NCBI GenBank assembly: GCA_023389055.1
Contig: JAEWFA010000035.1
Span: 1 to 64,000, forward strand
Length of the DNA: 64,000 bases
Reading direction: 5' to 3'
Origin: Pseudomonadota bacterium
GTDB lineage: Bacteria > Pseudomonadota > Gammaproteobacteria > Burkholderiales > Burkholderiaceae_E
In this document: positions 54,473 to 62,876 of the stretch, piece after piece
Layout: the number at the start of each line of letters is the position of its first letter
How positions within the stretch are numbered: the first letter of the stretch is position 1
Notes under the pieces: generated by a model
Databases searched by the model: none
What the model saw: only the letters and a program-made list of their open reading frames with translations
Told to the model about the DNA's origin: nothing
Position numbers and translations under genes: made by a program

Positions 54473-55837
54473 CTATTGGGGCTGGTAATTCGGCAGCTCG
54501 ATCTCGACGCGCAGCCCGCCGCGCGCGTCGTTGGACAAACGGGCGCGTCCCCCGTAGCGGCGCGCGAGGCGGTCGACGATCGCCAGGCCCAGGCCCGAGC
54601 CGCCCTGCTCGCCGCGCGCGTGGTCCGTTCGAGTGAACGGCCGCAACAGCCGCTCGGCGTCCTCGGCGGCGATGCCCGGTCCGTCGTCGCGCATCACGAG
54701 CGAGATCCCGGCGTCGCTGCTGCGCGCGCGCAGTTCCACGCGAACCGCGCGCGCCCCGCCGTCGCGTGCGTAATGCAGCGCGTTGTCGACGACGTTGCCG
54801 ATCACGCGCTGCAGGTCGGTCGGATCACCGTACCAGCGCAAGTCCCCGTCGGCGTCGATCGTCAACGCAAGCGCCTTCGACTCGCTCTGTCCGCGGTATC
54901 CGTTGGCGATCGACGCGAGCAGCGCCGATACGTCGACGAGCTCGGCGCGCGGCGGTTGCGCGATCTGCGCATAGCCGATGAACTGGCCGACGATGCGATC
55001 GATGCGCTCGATGTCCTCGACCATCGACTCGCGCTGCGCCTCTCCCAGCGGCGAAAGCTCCACCTCCATCCGCAGGCGCGCGAGCGGATTGCGCACGTCG
55101 TGCGAGATGCCGGCCAGCGCCAGCGCGCGGTCGGCATCGAGTTGCGCGAGATCGGCGGCGAGTCGATTGAAGCGCCGGTTCACGGCGGCGATCTCGGTCG
55201 GGCCGTTCTCGGTCAGCGGCGCCGGCGCCCGCCCGTGGCTGAGCTCGCGAATGGCGCGCGCGAGGTCCGACAGCGGTCGATTGACCAGTCGCGAGATCAC
55301 CAGCGCTCCGATCAGCGCGAAGGCCGCGGCGATCAGCGACAGCAGCGCCACGCTCGGGCCGAACTGGCGCTCGACGCGGTCGCGCGGCAGGATCAGCCAG
55401 TAATCGTCGCCGTCGATCTCGAAGCTGATCCACACCGCGTCGATACCGTTCACGCGCCCTGCGACCAGCGTCGAGCGCCCGAGCAGCGCGCGCAGCCGCG
55501 GCTCCAGTGCGTGCAGCCGCGGACCGGTGGCCGACGGATCGATGCGGTCGCCCGGTTCCTTCGGCAGTACGCGCACTTCCTCCTGCTGCGCGAGTTCGTC
55601 GAGCAGCTGCAGTCGGCGGTCGGGCTCGGCGCTCACCAGCGCCGAACGGGTCAGGTTGACCACCGACGCGATCTCCCACGCGAGCCGCTGCTCGGGGGGC
55701 GCGCGCTCGAGAAGGCGCGCCGCCGCGAGCGTGGCGACGAAGCTTGCGACGATCAGCAGCGCGACCAGGCCGAAGGTGCGCCAGAACAGGCTGATCGGAC
55801 GTGGGCGTCGGGGCGCAGCCGTCCCGCCGGGGATCAT
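54473..55837 (-). CDS. EnvZ-like sensor histidine kinase
   Basis: A 454-aa membrane kinase. One transmembrane helix lies at about 20-42 and another at about 165-187, flanking a periplasmic sensor of roughly 120 residues. HAMP follows (SRLVNRPLSDLARAIREL). The H-box is GISHDVRNPLARLRME, then N (IGNVVDNALHYA), G1 (RDDGPGI) and G2 (GGSGLGLAI). It overlaps the response-regulator gene by 4 nt (ATGA), so the two form a pair. The domain order and sensor size match EnvZ of betaproteobacteria. Its signal is unknown. Confidence 0.92.
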   Translation of the reverse strand: MIPGGTAAPRRPRPISLFWRTFGLVALLIVASFVATLAAARLLERAPPEQRLAWEIASVVNLTRSALVSAEPDRRLQLLDELAQQEEVRVLPKEPGDRIDPSATGPRLHALEPRLRALLGRSTLVAGRVNGIDAVWISFEIDGDDYWLILPRDRVERQFGPSVALLSLIAAAFALIGALVISRLVNRPLSDLARAIRELSHGRAPAPLTENGPTEIAAVNRRFNRLAADLAQLDADRALALAGISHDVRNPLARLRMEVELSPLGEAQRESMVEDIERIDRIVGQFIGYAQIAQPPRAELVDVSALLASIANGYRGQSESKALALTIDADGDLRWYGDPTDLQRVIGNVVDNALHYARDGGARAVRVELRARSSDAGISLVMRDDGPGIAAEDAERLLRPFTRTDHARGEQGGSGLGLAIVDRLARRYGGRARLSNDARGGLRVEIELPNYQPQ

Positions 55838-56553
55838 CGGCCGTCCGGAACGAACACGTAGCCGACGCCCCAGACCGTCTGGATCAGCCGCGGCTGCTGC
55901 GGGTCGGCTTCGATCAGCCTGCGCAGTCGCGACACCTGCACGTCGAGGCTGCGATCGTAGGCGCCGTACTCGCGTCCGCGAGCGAGAGACATCAGCTTCT
56001 CGCGCGTGAGCGGCGTTCGCGCGTGCTGCACGAGCACCTTGAGCACGGAGAACTCGCCGGTGGTCAGCGGCACGGCTTCGCCGTCGCGCGTGAGCTGCCG
56101 AGTAGCGAGGTTCAGTCGAAACGGGCCGAACTGCACCTCGACCGGCTCGGCGCTCGGTGCGCCGGGCAACTCGGGCGGCGGCTGCCGGCGCAGCACCGCG
56201 TGGATGCGGGCAAGCAACTCGCGCGGATTGAAGGGTTTGCCGAGATAGTCGTCCGCGCCGAGTTCCAGACCGACGATGCGGTCGACGTCGTCGCCTTTGG
56301 CGGTAAGCACGACGATCGGCGTGCGGTCGTTGGCCCCGCGCAGCCGTCGCACGATCGAAAGCCCGTCTTCGCCCGGAAGCATCAGGTCGAGCACGACGAG
56401 GTCGAAGCTGTCGCGCTGCATCAGCCGGTTCATCGCCGCGGCGTCCTGCGCGACGCTGACTTCGAACTGGTTCTCGCTCAGGTACCGACGCAGCAGCTCG
56501 CGCAGTTTCGGATCGTCGTCGACGACGAGCAGCTTGCGAGAAGGCGGGCTCAT
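55834..56553 (-). CDS. OmpR-like response regulator
   Basis: A 239-aa OmpR/PhoB-family regulator. The receiver domain has an acidic pocket (VVDDDPKLREL), phospho-acceptor Asp in VVLDLMLPGEDG, Thr/Lys in VLTAKGDD and the KPF loop. The winged-helix domain has RLIQTVWGVGYVF. TATCAT (56567-56562) lies 8 nt before the ATG, suggesting a very short leader. Its divergent neighbour is the small secreted protein at 56676, a possible target. Confidence 0.94.
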   Translation of the reverse strand: MSPPSRKLLVVDDDPKLRELLRRYLSENQFEVSVAQDAAAMNRLMQRDSFDLVVLDLMLPGEDGLSIVRRLRGANDRTPIVVLTAKGDDVDRIVGLELGADDYLGKPFNPRELLARIHAVLRRQPPPELPGAPSAEPVEVQFGPFRLNLATRQLTRDGEAVPLTTGEFSVLKVLVQHARTPLTREKLMSLARGREYGAYDRSLDVQVSRLRRLIEADPQQPRLIQTVWGVGYVFVPDGR

Positions 56554-56641
56554 GGCTGGCGATGATAGCCGCAGCGCCGGCGCATGACGTCCGCGCCGGC
56601 CCGCCGTTACCGCCTGTTACATCGTTTACCGTCCGGCGGCA

Positions 56642-56669
56642 TTGCGACGCGTGCGCCCGACCCTAGAAT
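56642..56669 (+). promoter_or_regulatory. Candidate promoter of the small secreted protein
   Basis: TTGCGA (56642-56647) and TAGAAT (56664-56669) with 16-nt spacing. The -10 ends 6 nt before ATG 56676, so the transcript would be leaderless or nearly so. Confidence 0.45.
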
Positions 56670-56675
56670 GCCGCC

Positions 56676-57008
56676 ATGGACGCGCGCCTTCGCTTGCCCC
56701 TTCGCTCACCGCCGCTTCGCCGCACGGCGATGGCGGCCTGCGCGGTCGCGCTCGCTACGATGTTCGTCGGGCAGGCCTCCGCGCAGGCATACGGGCGCAT
56801 GGATCCCGATCAACGCGAGCGCTTGCGCCGCGAGTTGCGCCAGCACGACGCGCAGCGCGCCGAACGCATGCGAGGCGACGACGCGAGGCGGCGCGAGCGC
56901 GCCTCGCGCGACGGCGAACGGCTGTCTCGCGACGAGCGCGAACGGCTGCGCGAGCAACTGCGCGAAGCTCGTCCCGACGAACTGCGGCGGGGCGCCGGGC
57001 GGCGCTGA
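56676..57008 (+). CDS. Small secreted Arg/Asp/Glu-rich protein
   Basis: A 110-aa predicted exported protein that I do not recognise. The signal peptide (RRTAMAACAVALATMFVGQASA) is followed by a mature part of about 73 residues, rich in Arg, Glu and Asp. It holds repeats of the form RERLR, RAERMR and SRDGERLSRDERERLREQ-like heptads, so it should form a highly charged helix. It diverges from the OmpR/EnvZ pair, which suggests envelope stress or a metal-sensing role like small periplasmic helical proteins. That is only a guess. Confidence 0.7.
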   Translation: MDARLRLPLRSPPLRRTAMAACAVALATMFVGQASAQAYGRMDPDQRERLRRELRQHDAQRAERMRGDDARRRERASRDGERLSRDERERLREQLREARPDELRRGAGRR

Positions 57009-57079
57009 AGCGTCTGCGGCGCGCGGTTTCGTCGACTGCGCGTCGCCGGGTGCGCGACGCCCGGCGTGAAACACTGCAC

Positions 57080-57085
57080 TAGAAT
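57080..57085 (+). promoter_or_regulatory. -10 hexamer TAGAAT for tsaB
   Basis: TAGAAT ends 6 nt before the GTG start of tsaB at 57092. No -35 near consensus is seen. The spacing repeats that at bamD, mfd and the gene at 56676, and again implies a leaderless or minimal-leader mRNA. Confidence 0.4.
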
Positions 57086-57091
57086 CGGCGC

Positions 57092-57988
57092 GTGGACTCC
57101 CGGCCAGAAGATTCGCGCGCGCAGGCGACGCAGCCCGAAAGCGGGCCCGGCGCCGGACGGGCGCGCCCCGCGCGCATCCTCGCGTTGTCCACCTCCGGTC
57201 CGTGGTGCTCGGTGGCCCTGTATCGGCACGGCTTGGGCGACGACGAGAGCGACTGCGTTTCCGAGCCGCTGGGCGCGCAGCAGTCGATGAACATCCTCGC
57301 GATGGTCGACGAGCTGTGCAGCGGCGCGCGCATCGAGCCGTCGGACCTGGACGCGATCGTCTTCGACGCGGGTCCCGGATCGTTCACGGGGCTGCGCATC
57401 GGATGCGCGGTCGCGCAAGGCCTGGGCTTTGCGCTCGGCCTGCCGCTGGTGGCCGTCGACTCGCTGCGTGCGCTCGCCTGGCAGCGCGTTCGCTTCGGTG
57501 CCCATGAGGCGACGGTACTCGCCGCCAACGACGCGCGCAGGGACGAGATCTACGTCGCGATGTACCGGATCGCGAGGTGGCCCGACGACGCAAGCGGCGT
57601 CGACGGCGCGGCGCGGCTCGAGACGCTCGAGGCGCCGCGCATCGTCGCGCGCGATCGATTCGTCGGCGAGATCGACGAATGGCTGCGAACGCACCGATGG
57701 TTCGCGCAGGCGAGCACGCTCGTGCGCGCGGGCGACGCCTGGGTGCACGCGCCGACAGCGCTCGCGTGGGACGCCCGTTTCGGCTCGCCGCTTCCGCCCG
57801 CGCCGGTGGCCGACGATGCCTACGTGCGCGCCGACGCGCTTGCCGAACTGGGCTGCGCCGACTGGCACGATGGGCACGCGGTGAGCGCGTCGAAGGCTGT
57901 GCCGCGCTATCTGCGCGACAAGGTCGCGTTGAATCGGGACGAGCAGCGCGAGGCGCGCGAACGATCGCGCACGAGTTGCGGCGAGTGA
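57092..57988 (+). CDS. tsaB: tRNA threonylcarbamoyladenosine biosynthesis protein TsaB
   Basis: TsaB (YeaZ), 298 aa, the ASKHA-fold partner of TsaD in making t6A37 of tRNA. ILALSTSGPWCSVAL is the first phosphate motif, with Ser replacing the usual Asp of ILAIDT. FDAGPGSFTGLRIG is the key conserved stretch. It is longer than E. coli TsaB (231), with a 27-residue N-terminal low-complexity leader, so a start further inside is possible. It overlaps rimI by GTGA. Confidence 0.92.
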   Translation: MDSRPEDSRAQATQPESGPGAGRARPARILALSTSGPWCSVALYRHGLGDDESDCVSEPLGAQQSMNILAMVDELCSGARIEPSDLDAIVFDAGPGSFTGLRIGCAVAQGLGFALGLPLVAVDSLRALAWQRVRFGAHEATVLAANDARRDEIYVAMYRIARWPDDASGVDGAARLETLEAPRIVARDRFVGEIDEWLRTHRWFAQASTLVRAGDAWVHAPTALAWDARFGSPLPPAPVADDAYVRADALAELGCADWHDGHAVSASKAVPRYLRDKVALNRDEQREARERSRTSCGE

Positions 57989-58443
57989 GTCGCGTGCGCC
58001 CGATGCGACGCCGCGACCTGGATGCCGTCGCCGCGATCGAGCGGTCGATCTACCCGTACCCGTGGACGCGAGGCAATTTCGCCGATTCGCTGCTCGCCGG
58101 CCACGACGCGTGGATCCTGGAGATCGAGATCGAGGAATCGCCGCAGTTGATCGGCTACGCCGTGGTGATGTGGCTGCCCGACGAGGTTCATCTGTTGAAC
58201 CTGAGCGTGGCCGCACCGATGCAGGGGCGGGGCTACGGGCGCGAGATGCTGCAGTGGCTGCTGCGCGATGCGGCCGGGCGCGGTGCGCACGGGATGCTGC
58301 TCGAAGTGCGCCCGTCCAACCGAACGGCGCTGGCGCTCTATCGTTCGAGCGGCTTCGAGCCGATCGGCGTGCGCCGCGGCTACTACCCGGCCGAAAACGG
58401 CCGCGAAGACGCGCAGGTCCTGTTCCGGCGGATCGGGCCGTGA
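57985..58443 (+). CDS. rimI: Ribosomal protein S18-alanine N-acetyltransferase RimI
   Basis: GNAT acetyltransferase, 152 aa from GTG 57985, which overlaps the tsaB stop codon. YPYPWTRGNFADSL is the N-terminal RimI signature, VAAPMQGRGYGREML the acetyl-CoA loop, and EVRPSNRTALALYRSSGF motif B. ATG 58003 is an alternative start. It acetylates the N-terminus of ribosomal protein S18. The tsaB-rimI pair is conserved. It overlaps the next gene by GTGA. Confidence 0.93.
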   Translation: MSRVRPMRRRDLDAVAAIERSIYPYPWTRGNFADSLLAGHDAWILEIEIEESPQLIGYAVVMWLPDEVHLLNLSVAAPMQGRGYGREMLQWLLRDAAGRGAHGMLLEVRPSNRTALALYRSSGFEPIGVRRGYYPAENGREDAQVLFRRIGP

Positions 58444-58973
58444 ACGAATCGCAACGCCGCGCCTTCGCCGCGCTCGGCATCGGCCCGCTGTGGCGCCTGC
58501 GCACGGCGCCTGCGCGCGCGATCGCCGCCGCGCCGCCTGCCGCGCAGGCGCATCGCCTGTTCACCCTGTCCGACACGAATGGCGAATGGCGGTTCATCGC
58601 GCAATCGGATGCCGGTCCCGGGGGCGACTACTCGAACCCGTTGCAGCCCGATGCGATGCGCCTGCTCGAGCGGATGTTCGTCGCGCTCGGCCTGCGACCG
58701 GCGCCCCGCTGCGATCCGTTCGACTCGAGCGTCGACCCGGCGGCGCCGCGCGTGCTCGTCGCGCTCGGCGAGGCCGCGGCGCGCGCGCTGCTCGACACCG
58801 ACGAGCCGCTCGATGCGCTGCGCGGCCGGGTTCACGAGGCACGCATCGGTGCGCGGGTGGTGCCGCTGGTCGTCAGCGCGCATCCTTCGCGCCTGCTCGA
58901 GGCGCCGCAGGAGAAGGCAGGCGCCTGGGCCGACCTGTGCCTGGCGCGAGACGCGCTCATCGGCGATTCGTGA
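58440..58973 (+). CDS. UDG-fold protein lacking catalytic motif; possible HolD (psi) counterpart
   Basis: A 177-aa protein from GTG 58440, overlapping rimI (GTGA). The C-terminal half resembles family 4 uracil-DNA glycosylases (VLVALGEAAARALL, SAHPSRLLEAPQEKAGAWADL). The GEAPG...GRPFVG catalytic motif is missing, replaced by IAQSDAGPGGDYSNPLQ, and no [4Fe-4S] cysteine set is present. The N-terminus (RRAFAALGIGPLWRLRTAPA) looks like E. coli HolD, which is also next to rimI. Either a degenerate UDG or a polymerase III psi subunit; the second is my preference. Confidence 0.6.
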   Translation: MNESQRRAFAALGIGPLWRLRTAPARAIAAAPPAAQAHRLFTLSDTNGEWRFIAQSDAGPGGDYSNPLQPDAMRLLERMFVALGLRPAPRCDPFDSSVDPAAPRVLVALGEAAARALLDTDEPLDALRGRVHEARIGARVVPLVVSAHPSRLLEAPQEKAGAWADLCLARDALIGDS

Positions 58974-58982
58974 GCGAGCTTC

Positions 58983-60245
58983 TCAGTGCTTGCTCTGCCC
59001 GATCAGCGCAACGGAATCGAACACGCGCTGGTTCGCGCGATGCCGGCGGATGACGAGCAGCATCATCAGCGCGACGAAAGCGCCGAACAGGACGATGACG
59101 ACGTTCACCCCCAGTTCGAGCCGTACGAGCAGCGAGTAGAGGCCGAGCATCAACAGGATGTTCAGGTTCTCGTTGAAGTTCTGCACCGCGATCGAATGGC
59201 CCGCGCTCATCAGCACGTGGCCGCGGTGCTGCAGCAGCGCGTTCATCGGGACGACGAAGAAGCCGGCGAGCGCGCCGATCAGGACGAGCAGCGGGAAGGC
59301 CACGCTCTCCGATCCGACCAGCGTCATGCACGGCACGACGATGCCCATCGCGATGCCCACCGGCAGCACGCGCAGCGAATCGCGCAGCCGCACCACGCGG
59401 GCGGCGACGACCGCGCCGACCGCGATGCCGAGCGCGACGACCCCCTGCAGCACCGCCGCGCGGCTGAGCGGCATGTCGAGCGCGTAGCGCGCCCAGTCGA
59501 GTACGATGAACTGCAGCGTCGCGCCGGCGCCCCAGAAGAGCGTCGTGACCGACAGCGATATCTGACCGAGCTTGTCGCGCCACAGGATCCGGTTGCACTG
59601 GACGAAGTCGCGCATCACCCGCCACGGATTGTGGGACTGGTGCGGGTAGCGCGCCCCGGTGTCGGGAATGCGCAGGTTCACCACCGCCGCCAGCGCGTAG
59701 GTGAGCGCGATCGCGACGATCGCCGCCTCGGCAGGCGTGTCGATGCCGGTGTCGATCCAGGGAACGTCGATCGACAGCAGCAGCGACGCGACCGACGGAC
59801 TGATCAGTGCGCCGCCGAGCACGGTGCCCAGGATGATCGACGCGACGGTGGTTCCTTCGATCCATCCGTTGGCCGCGACGAGCCGGTCGGGCGGCAGCAA
59901 CTCGGTGAGGATCCCGTACTTGGCCGGCGAGTAGGCGGCCGCGCCGAAGCCGACGATCGCGTAGGCGAGCAGCGGGTGGACCGTGAAGAACATGAAAAGG
60001 CAGCCGGCAATCTTCACCAGGTTGGTCACGAACATCACGCGACCCTTGGGCATCGAATCGGCGAGCGCGCCGACGAAGGGCGCGAGCATCACGTACGAAA
60101 CGGTGAAGAACAGCTTGAGCAGCGGCTTCATCCACTCCGGCGCGTGCATCTCGATGAGCAGCGCGATCGCGGCGATCAGCAGCGCGTTGTCGGCGAGCGA
60201 CGAGAAGAACTGCGCCGCCATGATCGTGTAGAACCCGCGCTTCAT
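58983..60245 (-). CDS. lplT: Lysophospholipid transporter LplT
   Basis: A 420-aa, 12-helix MFS protein of the LplT family, which flips lysophospholipids across the inner membrane. It starts MKRGFYTIMAAQFFSSLADN, with conserved ALADSMPKGRVMFVTNLVK, AAYSPAKYGILTELLP and NGWIEGTTVASI. ATG 60245 begins the conserved region and has a weak AGGG upstream. The acyltransferase partner aas is not in the window. It is divergent from alr across a 196-nt gap. Confidence 0.93.
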   Translation of the reverse strand: MKRGFYTIMAAQFFSSLADNALLIAAIALLIEMHAPEWMKPLLKLFFTVSYVMLAPFVGALADSMPKGRVMFVTNLVKIAGCLFMFFTVHPLLAYAIVGFGAAAYSPAKYGILTELLPPDRLVAANGWIEGTTVASIILGTVLGGALISPSVASLLLSIDVPWIDTGIDTPAEAAIVAIALTYALAAVVNLRIPDTGARYPHQSHNPWRVMRDFVQCNRILWRDKLGQISLSVTTLFWGAGATLQFIVLDWARYALDMPLSRAAVLQGVVALGIAVGAVVAARVVRLRDSLRVLPVGIAMGIVVPCMTLVGSESVAFPLLVLIGALAGFFVVPMNALLQHRGHVLMSAGHSIAVQNFNENLNILLMLGLYSLLVRLELGVNVVIVLFGAFVALMMLLVIRRHRANQRVFDSVALIGQSKH

Positions 60246-60411
60246 TCGCCCTGGATGGTTCGAGAGTGAGTCGCCGCGCGGTGGCGAAGCGGGCGTCCGA
60301 CCGCGGGCTCGCACCGCGGGAGATCGGCAATGCCATTGCGAAACGCGGGTCGGTTTATACCACGATGTCGCGCGTCGCCCGATGCCCGAATCGACCCTTC
60401 GGCGCGCGCGT

Positions 60412-60417
60412 TATAGT
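60412..60417 (+). promoter_or_regulatory. Candidate -10 hexamer for alr
   Basis: TATAGT lies 24 nt before the alr ATG, in the lplT/alr divergent gap. A -35 is not obvious. The rest of the gap shows nothing further. Confidence 0.35.
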
Positions 60418-60441
60418 GCCCCCCTTCCTGCTGCGTCCGCG

Positions 60442-61518
60442 ATGCCGCGTCCGATCCTCGCCACCATTTCGATTGCTGCAATGCGCCACAACCTGTCGGT
60501 GGCGCGCGCGCACGCTCCAGGCCGTTTCGCCTGGGCAGTCGTCAAGGCCGACGGGTACGGCCACGGGTTGCAGAACGCGCTTGCCGGTCTCGGTGATGCC
60601 GACGGGCTGGCGCTCGTCGAGTTCGACCGCGCCGCGTGCCTGCGCGAGCTCGGCTGGACCAAGCCCGTCCTGATGCTCGAGGGGGCCTTCGACGAGGCAG
60701 ACGTCGCGCAGGCTGCAGGACAACGGCTGTCGCTGGTCGTGCACGAAGCCCGGCAGCTCGACTGGCTCGCGCGCCTGCCTTCGGACGCAAACGTCGATGT
60801 GCTCGTGAAGCTGAACAGCGGAATGAACCGCCTGGGTTTCGATCCTGCGGCCTTTCGCGTAGCGCTCGAGCGCGCGCGCCGCCTGCCGGCGGTACGCAGC
60901 GTCGCGCTGATGACGCATTTCGCCGACGCCGATCGCGTCGGCGGCGCGCAGGCGGCGCTGCGCCGTTTCGCGCGGGCCGCGCAGGGGCTGGACGATCCTC
61001 GTTCGCTGGCGAACTCGGCTGCGATCCTGTCGCTTCCCGTGGCGCACGCCGACGCGATCCGTCCGGGCATCGTGCTGTACGGCGCCACGCCGTTCGCCGA
61101 GCGCCCGGCGCGGTCCTTCGGGCTGCGCGCGGCGATGACCCTCGAATCGAAGCTGATCGCGGTGCAGGTGCTTGCGCCCGGCGACACCGTCGGCTACGGG
61201 TCGACTTTTCGCGCCGAGCGACCGATGCGCATCGGCATCGTCGCCTGCGGATACGCCGACGGCTACCCGCGCCATGCGCCCACCGGAACGCCGATCGCGG
61301 TCGAGGGCATCCGCACGCGCACCGTGGGGCGCGTGTCGATGGACATGCTCGCGGTCGACCTGGCGGGGGCGCCGGATGCCGACGTCGGCGCCGGCGTCGA
61401 GTTGTGGGGAGACGACGTTCCGATCGACGACGTGGCGAGCGCCGCCGGGACGATCGGCTACGAGCTGATGTGCGCGCTTGCGCCGCGCGTGCCGCGGCGC
61501 GTGATCGACGATCGATGA
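60442..61518 (+). CDS. alr: Alanine racemase
   Basis: PLP-dependent alanine racemase, 358 aa from ATG 60442, which begins the conserved barrel domain; an earlier in-frame ATG (60382) adds 20 unconserved residues. Lys35 in VVKADGYGHG binds PLP. The catalytic Tyr is in CGYADGYPRH, and GRVSMDMLAVDL is a conserved C-terminal motif. It provides D-alanine for peptidoglycan. Its stop overlaps the radA ATG (ATGA). Confidence 0.95.
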   Translation: MPRPILATISIAAMRHNLSVARAHAPGRFAWAVVKADGYGHGLQNALAGLGDADGLALVEFDRAACLRELGWTKPVLMLEGAFDEADVAQAAGQRLSLVVHEARQLDWLARLPSDANVDVLVKLNSGMNRLGFDPAAFRVALERARRLPAVRSVALMTHFADADRVGGAQAALRRFARAAQGLDDPRSLANSAAILSLPVAHADAIRPGIVLYGATPFAERPARSFGLRAAMTLESKLIAVQVLAPGDTVGYGSTFRAERPMRIGIVACGYADGYPRHAPTGTPIAVEGIRTRTVGRVSMDMLAVDLAGAPDADVGAGVELWGDDVPIDDVASAAGTIGYELMCALAPRVPRRVIDDR

Positions 61519-62876
61519 TGGCGCGCGCGCGAACACGCCACGTCTGCAGCGAATGCGGCGGCACGAGCCCGAAGTGGCAGGGGCAGTGCCCGCATTGCGA
61601 TGCCTGGAACACGCTCGTGGAGACCGTCGAGGAAGCGCGCGCCGGCGCCAACCGCTTCCAACCGCTCGCGCCGGCGCAACCGATCGTCACGCTCGACGCC
61701 GTTCCGGTCGTCTCGATCGCCCGCATCCCGACCGGCATCGACGAGTTCGATCGCGTGCTCGGCGGCGGCATCGTCGAGGGCTCGGTCGTGCTGATCGGCG
61801 GCGACCCCGGCATCGGAAAGTCCACGCTGCTGCTGCAGACGCTCGCGGCACTGTGCGCGACGCACGAAGTGCTCTACGTCAGCGGCGAGGAGTCGGTTTC
61901 GCAGGTTGCACTGCGCGCGCACCGGATGGGAGCCGAGTCGGTGCGCCTGCCGCTGATGGCCGAGATCGAACTCGAGCGCATCGTCGCGGCGATCGAGTCG
62001 CGCCGCCCGGCGCTCGTCGTCGTCGATTCGATCCAGACGCTGTATTCCTCGCAGTTGCAGTCGGTGCCGGGGTCGGTGGCGCAGGTGCGCGAATGCGCGG
62101 CGCAACTCACGAGGCTGTCCAAGCAGCTCGGCGTCGCCGTCGTGATGATCGGACACGTGACGAAGGAGGGCACGCTTGCCGGCCCGCGCGTACTCGAGCA
62201 CATGGTCGACACCGTGTTGTATTTCGAAGGCGATTCGCATTCGTCGTACCGGCTCGTGCGCGCTTTCAAGAACCGCTTCGGCGCGGTCAACGAGCTCGGC
62301 GTTTTCGCGATGACCGACCGCGGCCTGCGCGGCGTGGCGAACCCCTCCGCGCTGTTCCTGTCGACGCACGCCAGCGGCGTGCCGGGATCGTGCGTGAACA
62401 TCACGCAGGAAGGCACGCGCCCGTTGCTCGTCGAGATCCAGGCGCTCGTCGACACGGCGCACGTACCCAACCCGCGCCGGCTCTCGGTGGGCCTGGAGCA
62501 CAACCGGCTCGCGATGCTGCTGGCGGTGCTGCACCGGCACGCCGGCATCGGCTGCTACGACCAGGACGTGTTCGTCAACGCCGTGGGCGGCGTGCGCATC
62601 TCCGAGCCGGCGGCCGACCTCGCGGTGCTACTGGCGATCGTCTCGTCGCTGAAGAACCGCGCGCTGCCGCGCGGCGTCGCCGCCTTCGGCGAAGTCGGGC
62701 TCGCCGGCGAGATCCGTCCGGCGCCCCGGGGGCAGGAGCGGTTGCGAGAGGCGGCCAAGCTGGGCTTCGCGCGCGTGCTGGTGCCGCGCGCGAACGCGCC
62801 GCGTCGACCCATCGAGGGGATCGAGGCGATCGCGCTCGACCGGATCGATCAGGCGATCGAGGCCGCCTGGAGCTGA
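61515..62876 (+). CDS. radA: DNA repair protein RadA
   Basis: RadA (Sms), 453 aa, a RecA-like branch-migration helicase. A zinc finger at C11, C14, C25 and C28 (CSECG, CPHCDAW) is followed by Walker A GGDPGIGKST, the KNRFG motif and a C-terminal Lon-protease-like domain (VGLAGEIRPAPRGQERLREA). It is coupled to alr by overlap. Its last 28 nt overlap the convergent hpnE. Confidence 0.96.
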   Translation: MMARARTRHVCSECGGTSPKWQGQCPHCDAWNTLVETVEEARAGANRFQPLAPAQPIVTLDAVPVVSIARIPTGIDEFDRVLGGGIVEGSVVLIGGDPGIGKSTLLLQTLAALCATHEVLYVSGEESVSQVALRAHRMGAESVRLPLMAEIELERIVAAIESRRPALVVVDSIQTLYSSQLQSVPGSVAQVRECAAQLTRLSKQLGVAVVMIGHVTKEGTLAGPRVLEHMVDTVLYFEGDSHSSYRLVRAFKNRFGAVNELGVFAMTDRGLRGVANPSALFLSTHASGVPGSCVNITQEGTRPLLVEIQALVDTAHVPNPRRLSVGLEHNRLAMLLAVLHRHAGIGCYDQDVFVNAVGGVRISEPAADLAVLLAIVSSLKNRALPRGVAAFGEVGLAGEIRPAPRGQERLREAAKLGFARVLVPRANAPRRPIEGIEAIALDRIDQAIEAAWS

